Assembly: GCA_028284605.1 (NCBI GenBank)
Contig: JANQRL010000018.1
Span: forward strand, 1-64,000
Origin: Paracoccaceae bacterium
GTDB lineage: Bacteria > Pseudomonadota > Alphaproteobacteria > Rhodobacterales > Rhodobacteraceae
Length of the DNA: 64,000 nucleotides
Reading direction: 5' to 3'
Positions 54,186 through 62,454 of the stretch are shown in pieces (position 1 is the stretch's first letter; each line of letters starts with the position of its first letter). Made by a program: the position numbers and the translations under genes. The notes under the pieces were generated by a model. The model searched no databases. It had not been told where the DNA came from and saw only the letters and a program-made list of their open reading frames with translations.

Positions 54186-54883
54186 ATTCCCGAACGTTCC
54201 GTGCGCGAGAGCGAGTGGATGACCAGATTGACCGCGATGGCGAGCGCGATCAGGACGAAACCGAGCCCCAGCGCCAGGGCGAAATTGCCCTTGCCGGTCT
54301 CCAGCGCGATAGCCGTCGTCAGCACCCGTGTGGCGTGGTCGATGTTCCCGCCGACGATCATGATGGCGCCCACTTCCCCGATGCCGCGACCGAACCCGGC
54401 CAGGCAGGCGGTGAGAAGCGCACGCCGCGCGTCCCAGAGCAGGGTCGCAACCCGCTGACGCTTGGACGTGTTCAGCGAGATCAGCAGGTCGTGGTACTCG
54501 GCCCACAGATCGCGGATCGCCTGATGCGCAATCGACGCGATGAGCGGCGTGACGATGATGACCTGCGCGATGATCATCGCGGTGGGGGTAAACAGAAGGC
54601 CGAACACGCCGAACGGGCCGGATCGGCTCAGGAGCACATAGACGATCAGCCCGACGACCACCGGCGGCAAGCCCATCAGGGCGTTGAGAACGGCGATCAC
54701 CAGGCGCCGCGCGCGAAACCGCATGACCGCCAGCCACGCGCCAAGGGGCAGGCCGATCGCCGCGGCGATGACGACCGCCGTTATGGTGACCTGCAATGAC
54801 CGGAAGGTGATGTCGACGAGTTCCGGGTCGAGGCTTACGATCAGCCCTGCGGCCGCGAGCAGCCCTTCCACAATCTCGTTCAT
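54179..54883 (-). CDS. tupB: Tungstate ABC transporter permease
   Basis: A 234-residue permease with about five membrane helices. TupB features include GLPLGAWLAVMRFRARRLV, LMGLPPVVVGLIVYVLLSRS and the EAA loop around DLLISLNTSKRQRVATLLWD, followed by GFGRGIGEVGAIMIVGGN. It forms the channel for tungstate oxyanion import with TupC. It is the first gene of its operon and faces a 5-bp-arm inverted repeat at 54922-54936. Confidence 0.92.
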   Translation of the reverse strand: MNEIVEGLLAAAGLIVSLDPELVDITFRSLQVTITAVVIAAAIGLPLGAWLAVMRFRARRLVIAVLNALMGLPPVVVGLIVYVLLSRSGPFGVFGLLFTPTAMIIAQVIIVTPLIASIAHQAIRDLWAEYHDLLISLNTSKRQRVATLLWDARRALLTACLAGFGRGIGEVGAIMIVGGNIDHATRVLTTAIALETGKGNFALALGLGFVLIALAIAVNLVIHSLSRTERSGIW

Positions 54884-54921
54884 CGGCCGCAGCGTTTCAT
54901 TTTACTTCGCTTCGACAACAT

Positions 54922-54936
54922 TGGTACCTGATACCA
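54922..54936. promoter_or_regulatory. Short inverted repeat upstream of tupB
   Basis: TGGTACCTGATACCA has perfect 5-base arms around a 5-base centre, about 40 bases upstream of the tupB start codon. It is a plausible operator for a metal-responsive regulator of the importer. I do not recognise it as a known molybdate or tungstate box. Confidence 0.35.
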
Positions 54937-54968
54937 CTGCAGCCGATAGGTAAAAGCCCATTCTGAGG

Positions 54969-55007
54969 TCCTGTCCTAACAGGGACTGGCTCGGACTCGT
55001 CGGTCAG
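54969..55007 (-). repeat. Solo IS6-like left-end fragment, inverted
   Basis: Read on the minus strand, the 39 bases contain GACGAG, then CCAGTCCCTGTTAGGACAG, matching the left end of the intact IS (55633-55675: GACGAA, CCAGTCTCTGTTAGGACAG) almost base for base. There is no transposase with it. It lies at the right-hand edge of the FDH/tungstate module, in opposite orientation to the intact copy 650 bases away. Confidence 0.7.
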
Positions 55008-55316
55008 TACCCTTTGACCTGAACCTGCACATCACGATGGCCGCCTTGAAACCAGAGCATGATCGCCCCGGCCTCTATCACGTAGTCCCAGCGCATGAGG
55101 TTGTCGCTGTCTCTAGGCGTTTTTGATGAACGTCTGAAAACCGTTGGGGGCACCGAAACGAGCGAAACGATACTTGTATACGTCCAAAGGTGAGAGGTGT
55201 TTGCAGTATACAGGAATGCTGTCAGTTGGCGCACCGTTCGGCTTGCTTTTTCGGTCGAAGAACCGCGCCATTTCCTCGGGCGACGGTTTCTCCCAGTTCT
55301 CAAAGTCAAAGATCAT
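55004..55316 (-). pseudogene. Small hypothetical gene with a frameshift
   Basis: A minus-strand frame from ATG 55316 encodes 67 residues (MIFDFENWEKPSPEEMARFF onward) and stops at a TAG at 55113-55115 after FIKNA. One base out of frame the sequence continues naturally as RDSDNLMRWDYVIEAGAIML to a stop at 55004. Removing a single C at the junction would give one protein of about 103 residues. I know no family. It is either a decayed gene or a sequencing or assembly error. AT content is higher than in the neighbours, which suggests recent acquisition. Confidence 0.5.
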
Positions 55317-55625
55317 TTCTCTGCCTAGCGTCGGCTTGCGTCGTTGACCGGACAGTCAGAGTTTCAGAGTTTTCCACACACGCCGCCACCCTACCGGCCA
55401 CCTGACCTCAAGCTCCGCGAAGACCGCGGCGACGACCGACCCCGAAGTGCTGCGGCCCCGGGAGACGGGGCGGACGCATATTGAGATAGACCGGGCGAAC
55501 AAGGCGCCGCGCTGACCGCCCTACGGGTGCGACTCACACTCCATTGGTCCAACGTGAGGTCAGTAACGTGATCAATGAGCCGACTCGACCCACTCTTAAC
55601 AATCTGATAATAAAACGAAAACGAT
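55317..55625. other. Gene-free, relatively AT-rich gap
   Basis: About 310 bases between the frameshifted small gene and the intact IS. No open frame with protein character, RNA gene or repeat is recognised. The last 60 bases before the IS (around 55565-55625) are markedly AT-richer than the surrounding DNA. Confidence 0.4.
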
Positions 55626-56447
55626 GGCGGTGCTGTCAGACGAATTCGAACCAGTCTCTGTTAGGACAGTGACGCTGTCCCTTATGCCGCACAAAGACCG
55701 CGCCACTCAGAGAGAGCGGCGGCGCGGTTCAGCTTGAAGAGGTGTCGGCTCGAGAGGCTGCGCTCCTGGTTGAAGTGGTTCGAGACGGAGGCGTGGACGG
55801 ATGCAAACTTCTGCAGACTTCGCATCCGGCGGAACCGGAGCATTGCACGCTCCCGTCGTCGGAACGGCAGGTGGGAGTTCTCGGCCCGGTTGTTCGCCCA
55901 GCGACCCGTTACCTGCAGATCCTCGGCGCCGAGGTCCTTGAGGGCCGCGCCGTAGGAGCGCAGCTTGTCCGTCACGATGGTCTTTGGTCGGCCATGTTTA
56001 CGCATTGCTTTCCTGAGGAACTTCAACGCGGCCTTCTTGTCGCGGGTCTTGGTGACGTAGCTTTCGAGCACCTCACCCTCGTGATCGACGGCACGCCACA
56101 GGTAGCGCATCTCCCCGTTGATCTTGACGAAGATCTCATCGAGATGCCAACGCCAGCGGCTCGATGTCATCCCTTCGATCCGCCGTTTCCGGATCTCGGA
56201 GGCAAACATCGGACCGAAGCGATACCACCAGTAGCGGATTGTCTCATGGCTGACCTCGACGCCTCGCTCGTGCAGCAAGTCCTCGACATTCCGAAGCGAC
56301 AGCGGAAACCGGATGTAGAGCATCACCGCAAGGCGGATGATCTCCGGGCTCGTTTTGAAGGACTTGAAGGGGCTGGGTTTGGTCATGACCAAACGCTAAC
56401 CAGAGCCCTGCCCCGCCTCAAGGCGAGTTGCTCTGACAGGGCTCGCC
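55626..56447 (-). mobile_element. Intact IS6-like insertion sequence (822 bp)
   Basis: Terminal inverted repeats are recognisable: GGCGGTGCTGTCAGACGAA at 55626 and, as reverse complement of the other end (56447), GGCGAGCCCTGTCAGAGCAA. One complete transposase gene occupies nearly the whole length, as in IS6-family elements. The 8-base flanks (AAAACGAT and GGATCGAA) do not match, so no target duplication is left; this suggests recombination between copies after insertion. It is the reference for the relics at 2, 21, 25, 31, 38 and 55 kb. Confidence 0.85.
55682..56392 (-). CDS. IS6-family transposase
   Basis: A 236-residue DDE transposase. Catalytic residues are Asp85 (WRWHLDEIFVKING), Asp142 (KTIVTDKLRSYGAAL) and Glu171 (RWANNRAENSHLPFRRRERA), with the spacing usual for the family. 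The N-terminal helix-turn-helix (SLRNVEDLLHERGVEVSHET) would bind the ends. No frameshift or missing catalytic residue is seen, so the element may be active and able to mobilise deleted copies such as that at 25.4 kb. Confidence 0.93.
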   Translation of the reverse strand: MVMTKPSPFKSFKTSPEIIRLAVMLYIRFPLSLRNVEDLLHERGVEVSHETIRYWWYRFGPMFASEIRKRRIEGMTSSRWRWHLDEIFVKINGEMRYLWRAVDHEGEVLESYVTKTRDKKAALKFLRKAMRKHGRPKTIVTDKLRSYGAALKDLGAEDLQVTGRWANNRAENSHLPFRRRERAMLRFRRMRSLQKFASVHASVSNHFNQERSLSSRHLFKLNRAAALSEWRGLCAA

Positions 56448-56466
56448 GGATCGAAGGCTTCTCCAG

Positions 56467-57207
56467 TCACATCGACCGCAGCAGCAGCTCGAACACCAAC
56501 ATGCCGGCGATCGACATGGTCACTGCACTCGCGATCATCGGGCTGGTCGCATCCTCAAGCGCTTCGGGGATCAGTTCGGACATCGTCATCCAAATCATCG
56601 CGCCTGCGGCCAGTCCCAATCCGGTGGGCAGAAAGGGGGCAAAGACGGTCACGAACAGAAAGGCCGGCACGGCGAGGATCGGCTGCGGCAGGCTCGAGAA
56701 CACGCTCCACCCGGCGGCCTGCCAGACCTTGGCGCCGCGTGGCACCAGGACCAGAGCAATCGCAAGCCCTTCGGGAATATTGTGGACCGCAATTGCCGCC
56801 GTGATGAATTGGCCCAGGTTGCCCTCGCCAGCGAACGCGACCCCGACCCCGACGCCCTCGGCCGCCGAGTGCAGCGTCATGATGCCGACGATCATCAGCA
56901 TCTTGATCGCATCGGCACCCTGGATGGCCCCGATATGGAACTCTTTGTGGCGCGAGATGATGCGATGACTGACCGCGATAAACAAAAAACCACCAACCAG
57001 GCCCAGAATGGTCCGGCTTGGGCTCTGGTTGTAGCCTTCCTGGATCAAGCTGAAGCTCGCCGCCAGCATCAGCCCCGCGGCAATGCCATTGCAGAGGGAT
57101 ACGGCCCTTGGCGACATGGTGCGCCAGACCGCGAAGGGGAGCGCGCCGAGCCCGGTGGCCAAGGCCGTGATCAGCGCGGCGAGGGCGACAAAGACGACAG
57201 GTTCCAT
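56467..57207 (-). CDS. ZIP-family divalent metal transporter
   Basis: A 246-residue membrane protein with eight helices, GufA/ZupT-like. Metal-site motifs are MTLHSAAEGVGVGVAFAG (helix 4, with the His-Ser-x-x-Glu-Gly signature) and IAVHNIPEGLAIALVL (helix 5, His-Asn-x-x-Glu-Gly). It moves Zn2+, Fe2+ or Mn2+ into the cytoplasm. An Irr-like palindrome lies 60 bases upstream, pointing to iron-linked control. The minus-strand gene ends 20 bases beyond the IS. Confidence 0.9.
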   Translation of the reverse strand: MEPVVFVALAALITALATGLGALPFAVWRTMSPRAVSLCNGIAAGLMLAASFSLIQEGYNQSPSRTILGLVGGFLFIAVSHRIISRHKEFHIGAIQGADAIKMLMIVGIMTLHSAAEGVGVGVAFAGEGNLGQFITAAIAVHNIPEGLAIALVLVPRGAKVWQAAGWSVFSSLPQPILAVPAFLFVTVFAPFLPTGLGLAAGAMIWMTMSELIPEALEDATSPMIASAVTMSIAGMLVFELLLRSM

Positions 57208-57265
57208 GAAAAATCTCCCATTGGGGCGGCGGCCTCACGCGTCAGAAACTTGGCCTACGACCTAA

Positions 57266-57282
57266 TTTAGAATGATTCTAAG
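57266..57282. promoter_or_regulatory. Irr-type iron control element (ICE box)
   Basis: TTTAGAATGATTCTAAG is a palindrome around a central base pair (TTAGAAT/ATTCTAA), the form of Irr-binding ICE motifs (TTTAGAA...TTCTAAA) known in Rhizobiales and Rhodobacterales. It is 59 bases upstream of the ZIP transporter start. Irr represses or activates such genes under iron limitation depending on position. Confidence 0.6.
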
Positions 57283-57361
57283 TTAGCGAAAAGGCCCCTT
57301 GTCCATTGGACGTTACCTCCGAGATGGAATCGCTTTCGGACATCACCATGCACCGACCCCT

Positions 57362-58624
57362 TCACTGCTCGCGCAGCAGCAGTCTGCGAAGCGTCAGAAT
57401 GGCGGTGAGAGCTAGGCCCGCCGGCACCAGAAGAGCGGCCACAACAACCCCGCCGCCAAAGGCGAGAAGCGGTGAGAAAAGCAGTGGCGCGGTGGCGTTG
57501 CTCACATCCATCGGGCGGTAAAGCAGGCCCATCCGATGCCCGTATCCACCCGAGCCAAACAGCTCCAAGACTAGCGTCGCCCGGAGGATCATGAACAATC
57601 CCGTCGGCACACCATAGAGCAACGCACAGACGCCCGCCAAAGTCGGTGTGATGGGATCGGACGACATCACCGGCCAAAAGACCAGCGGCAGGAGCGCCAA
57701 AATGACGGCCGAGAACCCAATGACGGCCATATCCACCGGCCGCACCAGCGGGCCCAGAAAGAACTCGAGCAGCCGGCTGACGAAGAACGCGATGCCCACC
57801 AGCGACGCCACCTGCGCCGCCTCAGACCGCGACAGGCCGAGCGACGAAAAAATGTCGATCAGCATGGTCGACATCACGGACGCGACCATCGCCATCATCG
57901 TCATCGATATCGCGACGAGCCGAAAACCACCCTTCTGGTTTTGGGCGCCAATCGTGCCGCCGGATGCCAAGGTCTCGGCTTGGGTCGTTCCCCCCGTCTT
58001 TGCCTGACCGAGGCGGGCGAGATAGAGATGCAGTGGCAGCGTGACCCCTGCGACGACAGCCGCATAGATCAGACATGTCGTTCGCCATCCGACCGACGCC
58101 TCCAAGGCCACGGCAATGGGCCAGGAGATTGACGATGACAGCCCCATCACAAGCGACAGGAGAGCAAGATAGCGACGGGTCGATCCGCCGGCGACCTGCG
58201 ACAGCATGGCGAGCGAAGATGTCGCGAGTGCGAGATGCATGCCGACACCGAACACGAACCACGCGGCAAGGTATCCGACCATTCCGCCAGCGCTGGAGAG
58301 TAGGGCCAAGGCGGCCACGAAGACGGTCGACCCGGCGGCCAGCATGAACCCCGCGCCGAACTTGTCGGCCCAGCGCCCGACGATGGGGCTGCATAAGGAA
58401 CCCGTTAGATACATGACGGTGATGGCGCTGTAGATGACCGAGCGGGAGAGCTGGAGGTCATCGCTGATCGGCTGGGCAAAGGCGCCGACCAGGTGAACGC
58501 TGCTGCCCCACCCGATGGTTTGGGTCACCATGAGAATGGCCAATGTCTGGTGCGCCCGGCTCACCATGCCCGCCGCAATCCATGCCATGCGCTCGCCGCC
58601 GACCGGCGCGCGCGCCTTGGCCAT
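57362..58624 (-). CDS. MFS transporter
   Basis: A major facilitator protein of about 420 residues with 12 predicted membrane helices. The first helices (LAILMVTQTIGWGSSVHLVG) and the loop 2-3 motif GRWADKFGAGFMLAAG (the MFS G-x-x-x-D-R/K-x-G pattern) are clear. The substrate cannot be deduced. Several starts are possible (58636 TTG, 58624 ATG, 58588 ATG); none has a strong RBS. It is divergent from a LysR gene 84 bases away, which may control it. Confidence 0.8.
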   Translation of the reverse strand: MAKARAPVGGERMAWIAAGMVSRAHQTLAILMVTQTIGWGSSVHLVGAFAQPISDDLQLSRSVIYSAITVMYLTGSLCSPIVGRWADKFGAGFMLAAGSTVFVAALALLSSAGGMVGYLAAWFVFGVGMHLALATSSLAMLSQVAGGSTRRYLALLSLVMGLSSSISWPIAVALEASVGWRTTCLIYAAVVAGVTLPLHLYLARLGQAKTGGTTQAETLASGGTIGAQNQKGGFRLVAISMTMMAMVASVMSTMLIDIFSSLGLSRSEAAQVASLVGIAFFVSRLLEFFLGPLVRPVDMAVIGFSAVILALLPLVFWPVMSSDPITPTLAGVCALLYGVPTGLFMILRATLVLELFGSGGYGHRMGLLYRPMDVSNATAPLLFSPLLAFGGGVVVAALLVPAGLALTAILTLRRLLLREQ

Positions 58625-58708
58625 GCAGGAGCGCAACCGATTACCTTGACGGCCTCAGATGGCCCCTCATATGCTTGACGGTAATAGGCAGTCAGGCATG
58701 CGCCGACG

Positions 58709-59620
58709 ATGAACTTTCGCCAATTGGAGATATTCCGTGCCGTCGTGATGACCGGCACAACCTCCGGAGCCTCCGAGCTTCTGGAAATATCCCAGCCGGC
58801 CGTCAGTCGTTCGCTGTCCGAACTCGAACGATCCTTGCAGTTCGATCTGTTCGACCGGGTCAAAGGGCGGCTGGTCCTGACACCCAATGGCAGCCTGTTC
58901 TTCCGGGAGGTGACGGATGGGTTCGAGGTCTTCAATCGCCTCAGGACGTCAAGCGAAAGGATCCGCGATTTCGGCTCCGGGATCATCCGCATCTCAAGCC
59001 TCGCCGCCCTCGGATCGACGCTGGTGCCCCGCGCCATCCCGATCTTTCAGGAGCAGCATCCGGACGTCGCGGTGACGGTTGTGGTTGAATCCAGCCATCA
59101 GGTTCATGACGGTGTCTCGTCCGGCCAGGTCGATATTGGCCTGGCGGCGGAAGAGATCGATCTATCCAGGGTCCTGCACCAGGTGTTCAGCACGGTGAGC
59201 GGCGTTTGCGCCCTGCCTCCCGATAGCGATCTGCGACATCTCAAGGTGATCCGTCCCGAGCATCTGCATGACCGCAACTTTGTCACCCTTGCCCCGGGCG
59301 ACCGCGTCCGCGAGCAGCTCACGGAGGTGTTCCGGGCAAGTGACGTTCGACCACGGATCAAAGTCGAGACGCCCAACTCAACCACGGTCTGCGCCTTGGT
59401 GCTGGAAGGCGTCGGGATCGGCATCGTCAACCCGATGGCGGTCGATGGGTTTGTCGAGCGGGGGGTTCACTTGCGGAAGTTCCAACCAAGCGTTCAATTC
59501 AAGACGTTCCTGCTGCATCGACCCGACATGCCGAAATCGACGATCGTGAAGTCGATGGTTGCTGCACTGCTAAAGGCCCGGACCCAGACACCGACGGGCG
59601 CGTTGCGCACCCGTCGGTAG
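58709..59620 (+). CDS. LysR-family regulator
   Basis: A 303-residue LysR regulator. HTH: MNFRQLEIFRAVVMTGTTSG, then LLEISQPAVSRSLSELERSL; effector domain follows. It is divergent from the MFS gene and convergent with the ABC binding-protein gene 20 bases away. In the intergenic region ATTACC (58640-58645) and GGTAAT (58680-58685) form an inverted pair that may be its site. It could regulate the MFS gene, the second peptide importer, or both. Confidence 0.88.
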   Translation: MNFRQLEIFRAVVMTGTTSGASELLEISQPAVSRSLSELERSLQFDLFDRVKGRLVLTPNGSLFFREVTDGFEVFNRLRTSSERIRDFGSGIIRISSLAALGSTLVPRAIPIFQEQHPDVAVTVVVESSHQVHDGVSSGQVDIGLAAEEIDLSRVLHQVFSTVSGVCALPPDSDLRHLKVIRPEHLHDRNFVTLAPGDRVREQLTEVFRASDVRPRIKVETPNSTTVCALVLEGVGIGIVNPMAVDGFVERGVHLRKFQPSVQFKTFLLHRPDMPKSTIVKSMVAALLKARTQTPTGALRTRR

Positions 59621-59640
59621 CGGTCAGGGCACAGTCGCCG

Positions 59641-61239
59641 TCATTCGACCGGTTCGATGCCCCAATAGGGGGTGCGGATCGCAACGTTCGGCACGTTGGT
59701 GATCGCATCCGCCCGGTAGAGGCTGCGGTTGGCGACGGTCCCGAAGGGAATGAACGGCAGGTCGGTGGCCCAGCGGTCCTGCAGCTCGAGTGCCGCGGCG
59801 CGGCGCGCATCGGGGTCATCAATCGACGCCCAGGACAGCCGCATCGCTTCGGTCTCCTCGTTGCACGGCCAACCGAACCACGCCGCATCACACATGCGGG
59901 CATTGAAATGGAACAGTGGATTGACCTGGCTGGCGGTCGTGCCGCTGGTCATGAAGAGCGACCAACCACCGTCGCCGGGCATATCGCGACTGGCCCGCCG
60001 GGTGGTCAACGCCCCCCAATCCATCACGGCCGGATCGACATTGATCTCGGGGACAGACTGAAGCTGGGCGGCAATGACCTGGCTGCCGTTGAAGAAGGCC
60101 GTCCGGTCGGACGCCATGAGAATGGTGATCGGCTCACCATCATAGCCGGCAGCATCCAGGAGTTCCCGGGCCCGGTCCGGGTCCGGCGTGTCGTCCAGCC
60201 CGTCGATATTGGCCGGTTCGGCAAACTGCGACCCGCAGATGTACCAGGACCGGCACACCTCAAACAGATCGGGATCACCGGCCGAGCCCAGCATGACCTG
60301 GGTCGGGTCGATCAGTTGCAGAAGCGCCTGCCGGCCTTCGGGCGTGTCGAATGGCGGAACGGTGTGGTTGATCACGACCATATGCTGCACGCCCCGATCT
60401 TCGGTGCCGGCCTCGGCGACATTTTCGATATCGCGGCCCCGGATCAGGTCCTCGCCCACCACCGTTTCGATCATGTCGACTTCGCCGGCTTCCAGCGCGG
60501 CCAGCGCCGTGGTCATGTCACCGATGCTGGTCCAAACCACCCGGTCGAAATTCACGACGCGGCCGCCGGCAAAGCCCGATGCGAGTTCGTCGCGCGGAAT
60601 GTAGGCTTCATTCTTGCTGTAGACCGCCGATGCGCCCGGCGTCCATTCATCGACTTCAAAGATGAACGGGCCCGACCCGATGAAGCTCTCGATCGAGGCA
60701 TCTTCGGGAATCTCCAGGTCTTCGGCCCGCATGATGAAAGCGGGCGCGAAGGGCGAGCCGAGCGCATCCGGCAGAAGCGCGAAGGGCTCGGTCAGTCTGA
60801 TGACAAAGGTCGTGTCGTCGATCGCCTCGTATCCGTCAGGATTGATCGGCGAGGACGCGCCCGGGGAGGCCAGGACAGCCCATCGCTTGACCGAGGCGAT
60901 GACATCCTCGGACGTCACGGGCGACCCATCGGAAAAGGCCAGGCCGTCACGCAGCGTGAACGTATACTCTGTGGTGTCGTCCGACACCGAATACTCGCCG
61001 ACCATCTGCGGCTGCGGCTGACCCTCGGCATCCATCGCAAAGAGCGTATCGAAGATCATCTGGGCATGGGCGACCGAGCTGTCGGTGCCCTTGTACGGGT
61101 CGATGATCCGCAGATCGGAGTGTGGGACCGCCGTCAGCGTGGTCTCCGCCAATGCTGGCGATGCGAGGGCGAGTGCCGTGCCACAAATCAATGCGGGCAG
61201 CATACGTTTTTTCCTGGGAACCTGTCGGGTAGCGAGCAT
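59641..61239 (-). CDS. Dipeptide-type ABC transporter substrate-binding protein, second system
   Basis: A 532-residue family 5 binding protein with a Sec leader ending SPALAE (about residue 31). Family blocks are SDLRIIDPYKGTDSSVAHAQ, YTFTLRDGLAFSDGSPVTSE and DVIASVKRW. The start at 61239 is preceded by CAGGAGA; the longer frame upstream is not protein-like. Unlike the first system, it is transcribed away from its permeases, from a shared 273-base divergent region. The substrate is unknown. Confidence 0.9.
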   Translation of the reverse strand: MLATRQVPRKKRMLPALICGTALALASPALAETTLTAVPHSDLRIIDPYKGTDSSVAHAQMIFDTLFAMDAEGQPQPQMVGEYSVSDDTTEYTFTLRDGLAFSDGSPVTSEDVIASVKRWAVLASPGASSPINPDGYEAIDDTTFVIRLTEPFALLPDALGSPFAPAFIMRAEDLEIPEDASIESFIGSGPFIFEVDEWTPGASAVYSKNEAYIPRDELASGFAGGRVVNFDRVVWTSIGDMTTALAALEAGEVDMIETVVGEDLIRGRDIENVAEAGTEDRGVQHMVVINHTVPPFDTPEGRQALLQLIDPTQVMLGSAGDPDLFEVCRSWYICGSQFAEPANIDGLDDTPDPDRARELLDAAGYDGEPITILMASDRTAFFNGSQVIAAQLQSVPEINVDPAVMDWGALTTRRASRDMPGDGGWSLFMTSGTTASQVNPLFHFNARMCDAAWFGWPCNEETEAMRLSWASIDDPDARRAAALELQDRWATDLPFIPFGTVANRSLYRADAITNVPNVAIRTPYWGIEPVE

Positions 61240-61371
61240 GGATATTCTCCTGCGTCTATGGCTTTTTCGTTCGGACGTTTGGCTGCGGCCACATAGTTGG
61301 CTGGCGCCGTGGAGCAGCCGGGTGGCCAATCGTGGACACCGCACCATGCTTGTTGCAATGCGCCACGATTT

Positions 61372-61448
61372 ATAGGTCGATGCGTTTCAGTTATACCAAG
61401 ATCCCGGCGAAGGCATTGCAATCTCATGAGTGAAATGCATCGACCTAT
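61372..61448. promoter_or_regulatory. Long inverted repeat in the divergent importer promoter region
   Basis: ATAGGTCGATGCGTTTCA (61372-61389) and TGAAATGCATCGACCTAT (61431-61448) are inverse complements at 17 of 18 positions, 41 bases apart. Next to the right arm, 61413-61438 is a second near-palindrome centred on CTCATGAG. This lies between the binding-protein gene and the permease operon and would let one regulator control both directions, for example the LysR protein at 58.7 kb. Confidence 0.6.
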
Positions 61449-61512
61449 GCTTTGAAGTAGTAGGTTATCGATGTGGAACGGTGCTTAAGTCCCGACGATC
61501 AGGGAGGCATCT

Positions 61513-62454
61513 ATGTTTCCATTCATTCTGAAGCGCCTGGCTTCATCTCTCGTCGTGATCCTCATCGTCGCGATGTTTGTCTTCGGCCTGACGGCCGTAT
61601 CGGGGGGTGATCCCGCCGTCATCTTCGCCGGTGATGACCCGTCCCCAGAAAGGTTGGAGGCGATCCGCGAGAGAATGGGGCTCGACCGCCCGGTGCCTGT
61701 GCAGTTCCTGTTGTGGCTGCAGACGATCGCCGGTGGCGACTTTGGCACCTCATTCTTCACTGGCCGGCCGGTGCTGACCCTGATCGGGCAGCGCGTCGAA
61801 CCGACCATCGTGCTGTCGCTCTATACAATCGTGATGTCGATCCTCGTGGGGATCCCGCTTGGCGCCGCCGCGGCGCTGCGGCCCGGCGGCGCGCTCGATC
61901 GGTTCCTGTCGGGGTTCACCAGCCTGGCCTTCGCGCTGCCGGGCTTCATCGCCGCCTACATCCTCATCTATATCTTCGCGGTCGAGCTCCGCTGGTTTCC
62001 CGTCCAAGGCTATCAGCCGCTCTCCGAAGGTCTGGGCAGAACGCTCTGGTCCCTGACGCTGCCGGCGGTGACGCTGTCGCTGATCTATGTCGGGCTTTTG
62101 GCACGAACGACCCGCGCCGCAATGATCGGCGTTCTGGCTCAGGACTACATCCGGACGGCCCGGTCGCGGGGGGCGAACACCTACCGCGTCGTCGTTCACC
62201 ACGCCTTCCGCAATGGATTGAATGCCGTGCTCACGGTGATCGGACTGGGGATCGCGTCCCTGCTCTCCGGGGTCACGATCACCGAAACGGTCTTTGCGAT
62301 CCCCGGCCTCGGCCGCCTGACCGTCGATGCGGTTTTGAACCGCGATTATCCGGTCGTCCAAGGGCTGATCCTGATCTTCGCCAGCGTGAAAATCGCAGTC
62401 AACCTGACCATAGACCTACTCTACCGGGTCGTAGATCCGCGGGTGGCGCAATGA
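61513..62454 (+). CDS. ABC transporter permease, DppB type (second system)
   Basis: A 313-residue permease with about six helices: MFPFILKRLASSLVVILIVA at the N-terminus and the EAA loop around VLAQDYIRTARSRGANTYRV. GGGAGGC precedes the ATG. Its stop overlaps the start of the next gene (ATGA). It pairs with the following DppC-type permease. Confidence 0.9.
   Translation: MFPFILKRLASSLVVILIVAMFVFGLTAVSGGDPAVIFAGDDPSPERLEAIRERMGLDRPVPVQFLLWLQTIAGGDFGTSFFTGRPVLTLIGQRVEPTIVLSLYTIVMSILVGIPLGAAAALRPGGALDRFLSGFTSLAFALPGFIAAYILIYIFAVELRWFPVQGYQPLSEGLGRTLWSLTLPAVTLSLIYVGLLARTTRAAMIGVLAQDYIRTARSRGANTYRVVVHHAFRNGLNAVLTVIGLGIASLLSGVTITETVFAIPGLGRLTVDAVLNRDYPVVQGLILIFASVKIAVNLTIDLLYRVVDPRVAQ

Noticed and set aside
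54884-54968. Molybdenum/tungsten cofactor riboswitch upstream of tupB
   Set aside because: The leader is under 120 bases and I cannot fold the conserved Moco-motif helices; only a short inverted repeat is seen.
55618-56455. Target-site duplication around the intact IS
   Set aside because: The 8-base flanks AAAACGAT and GGATCGAA do not match.
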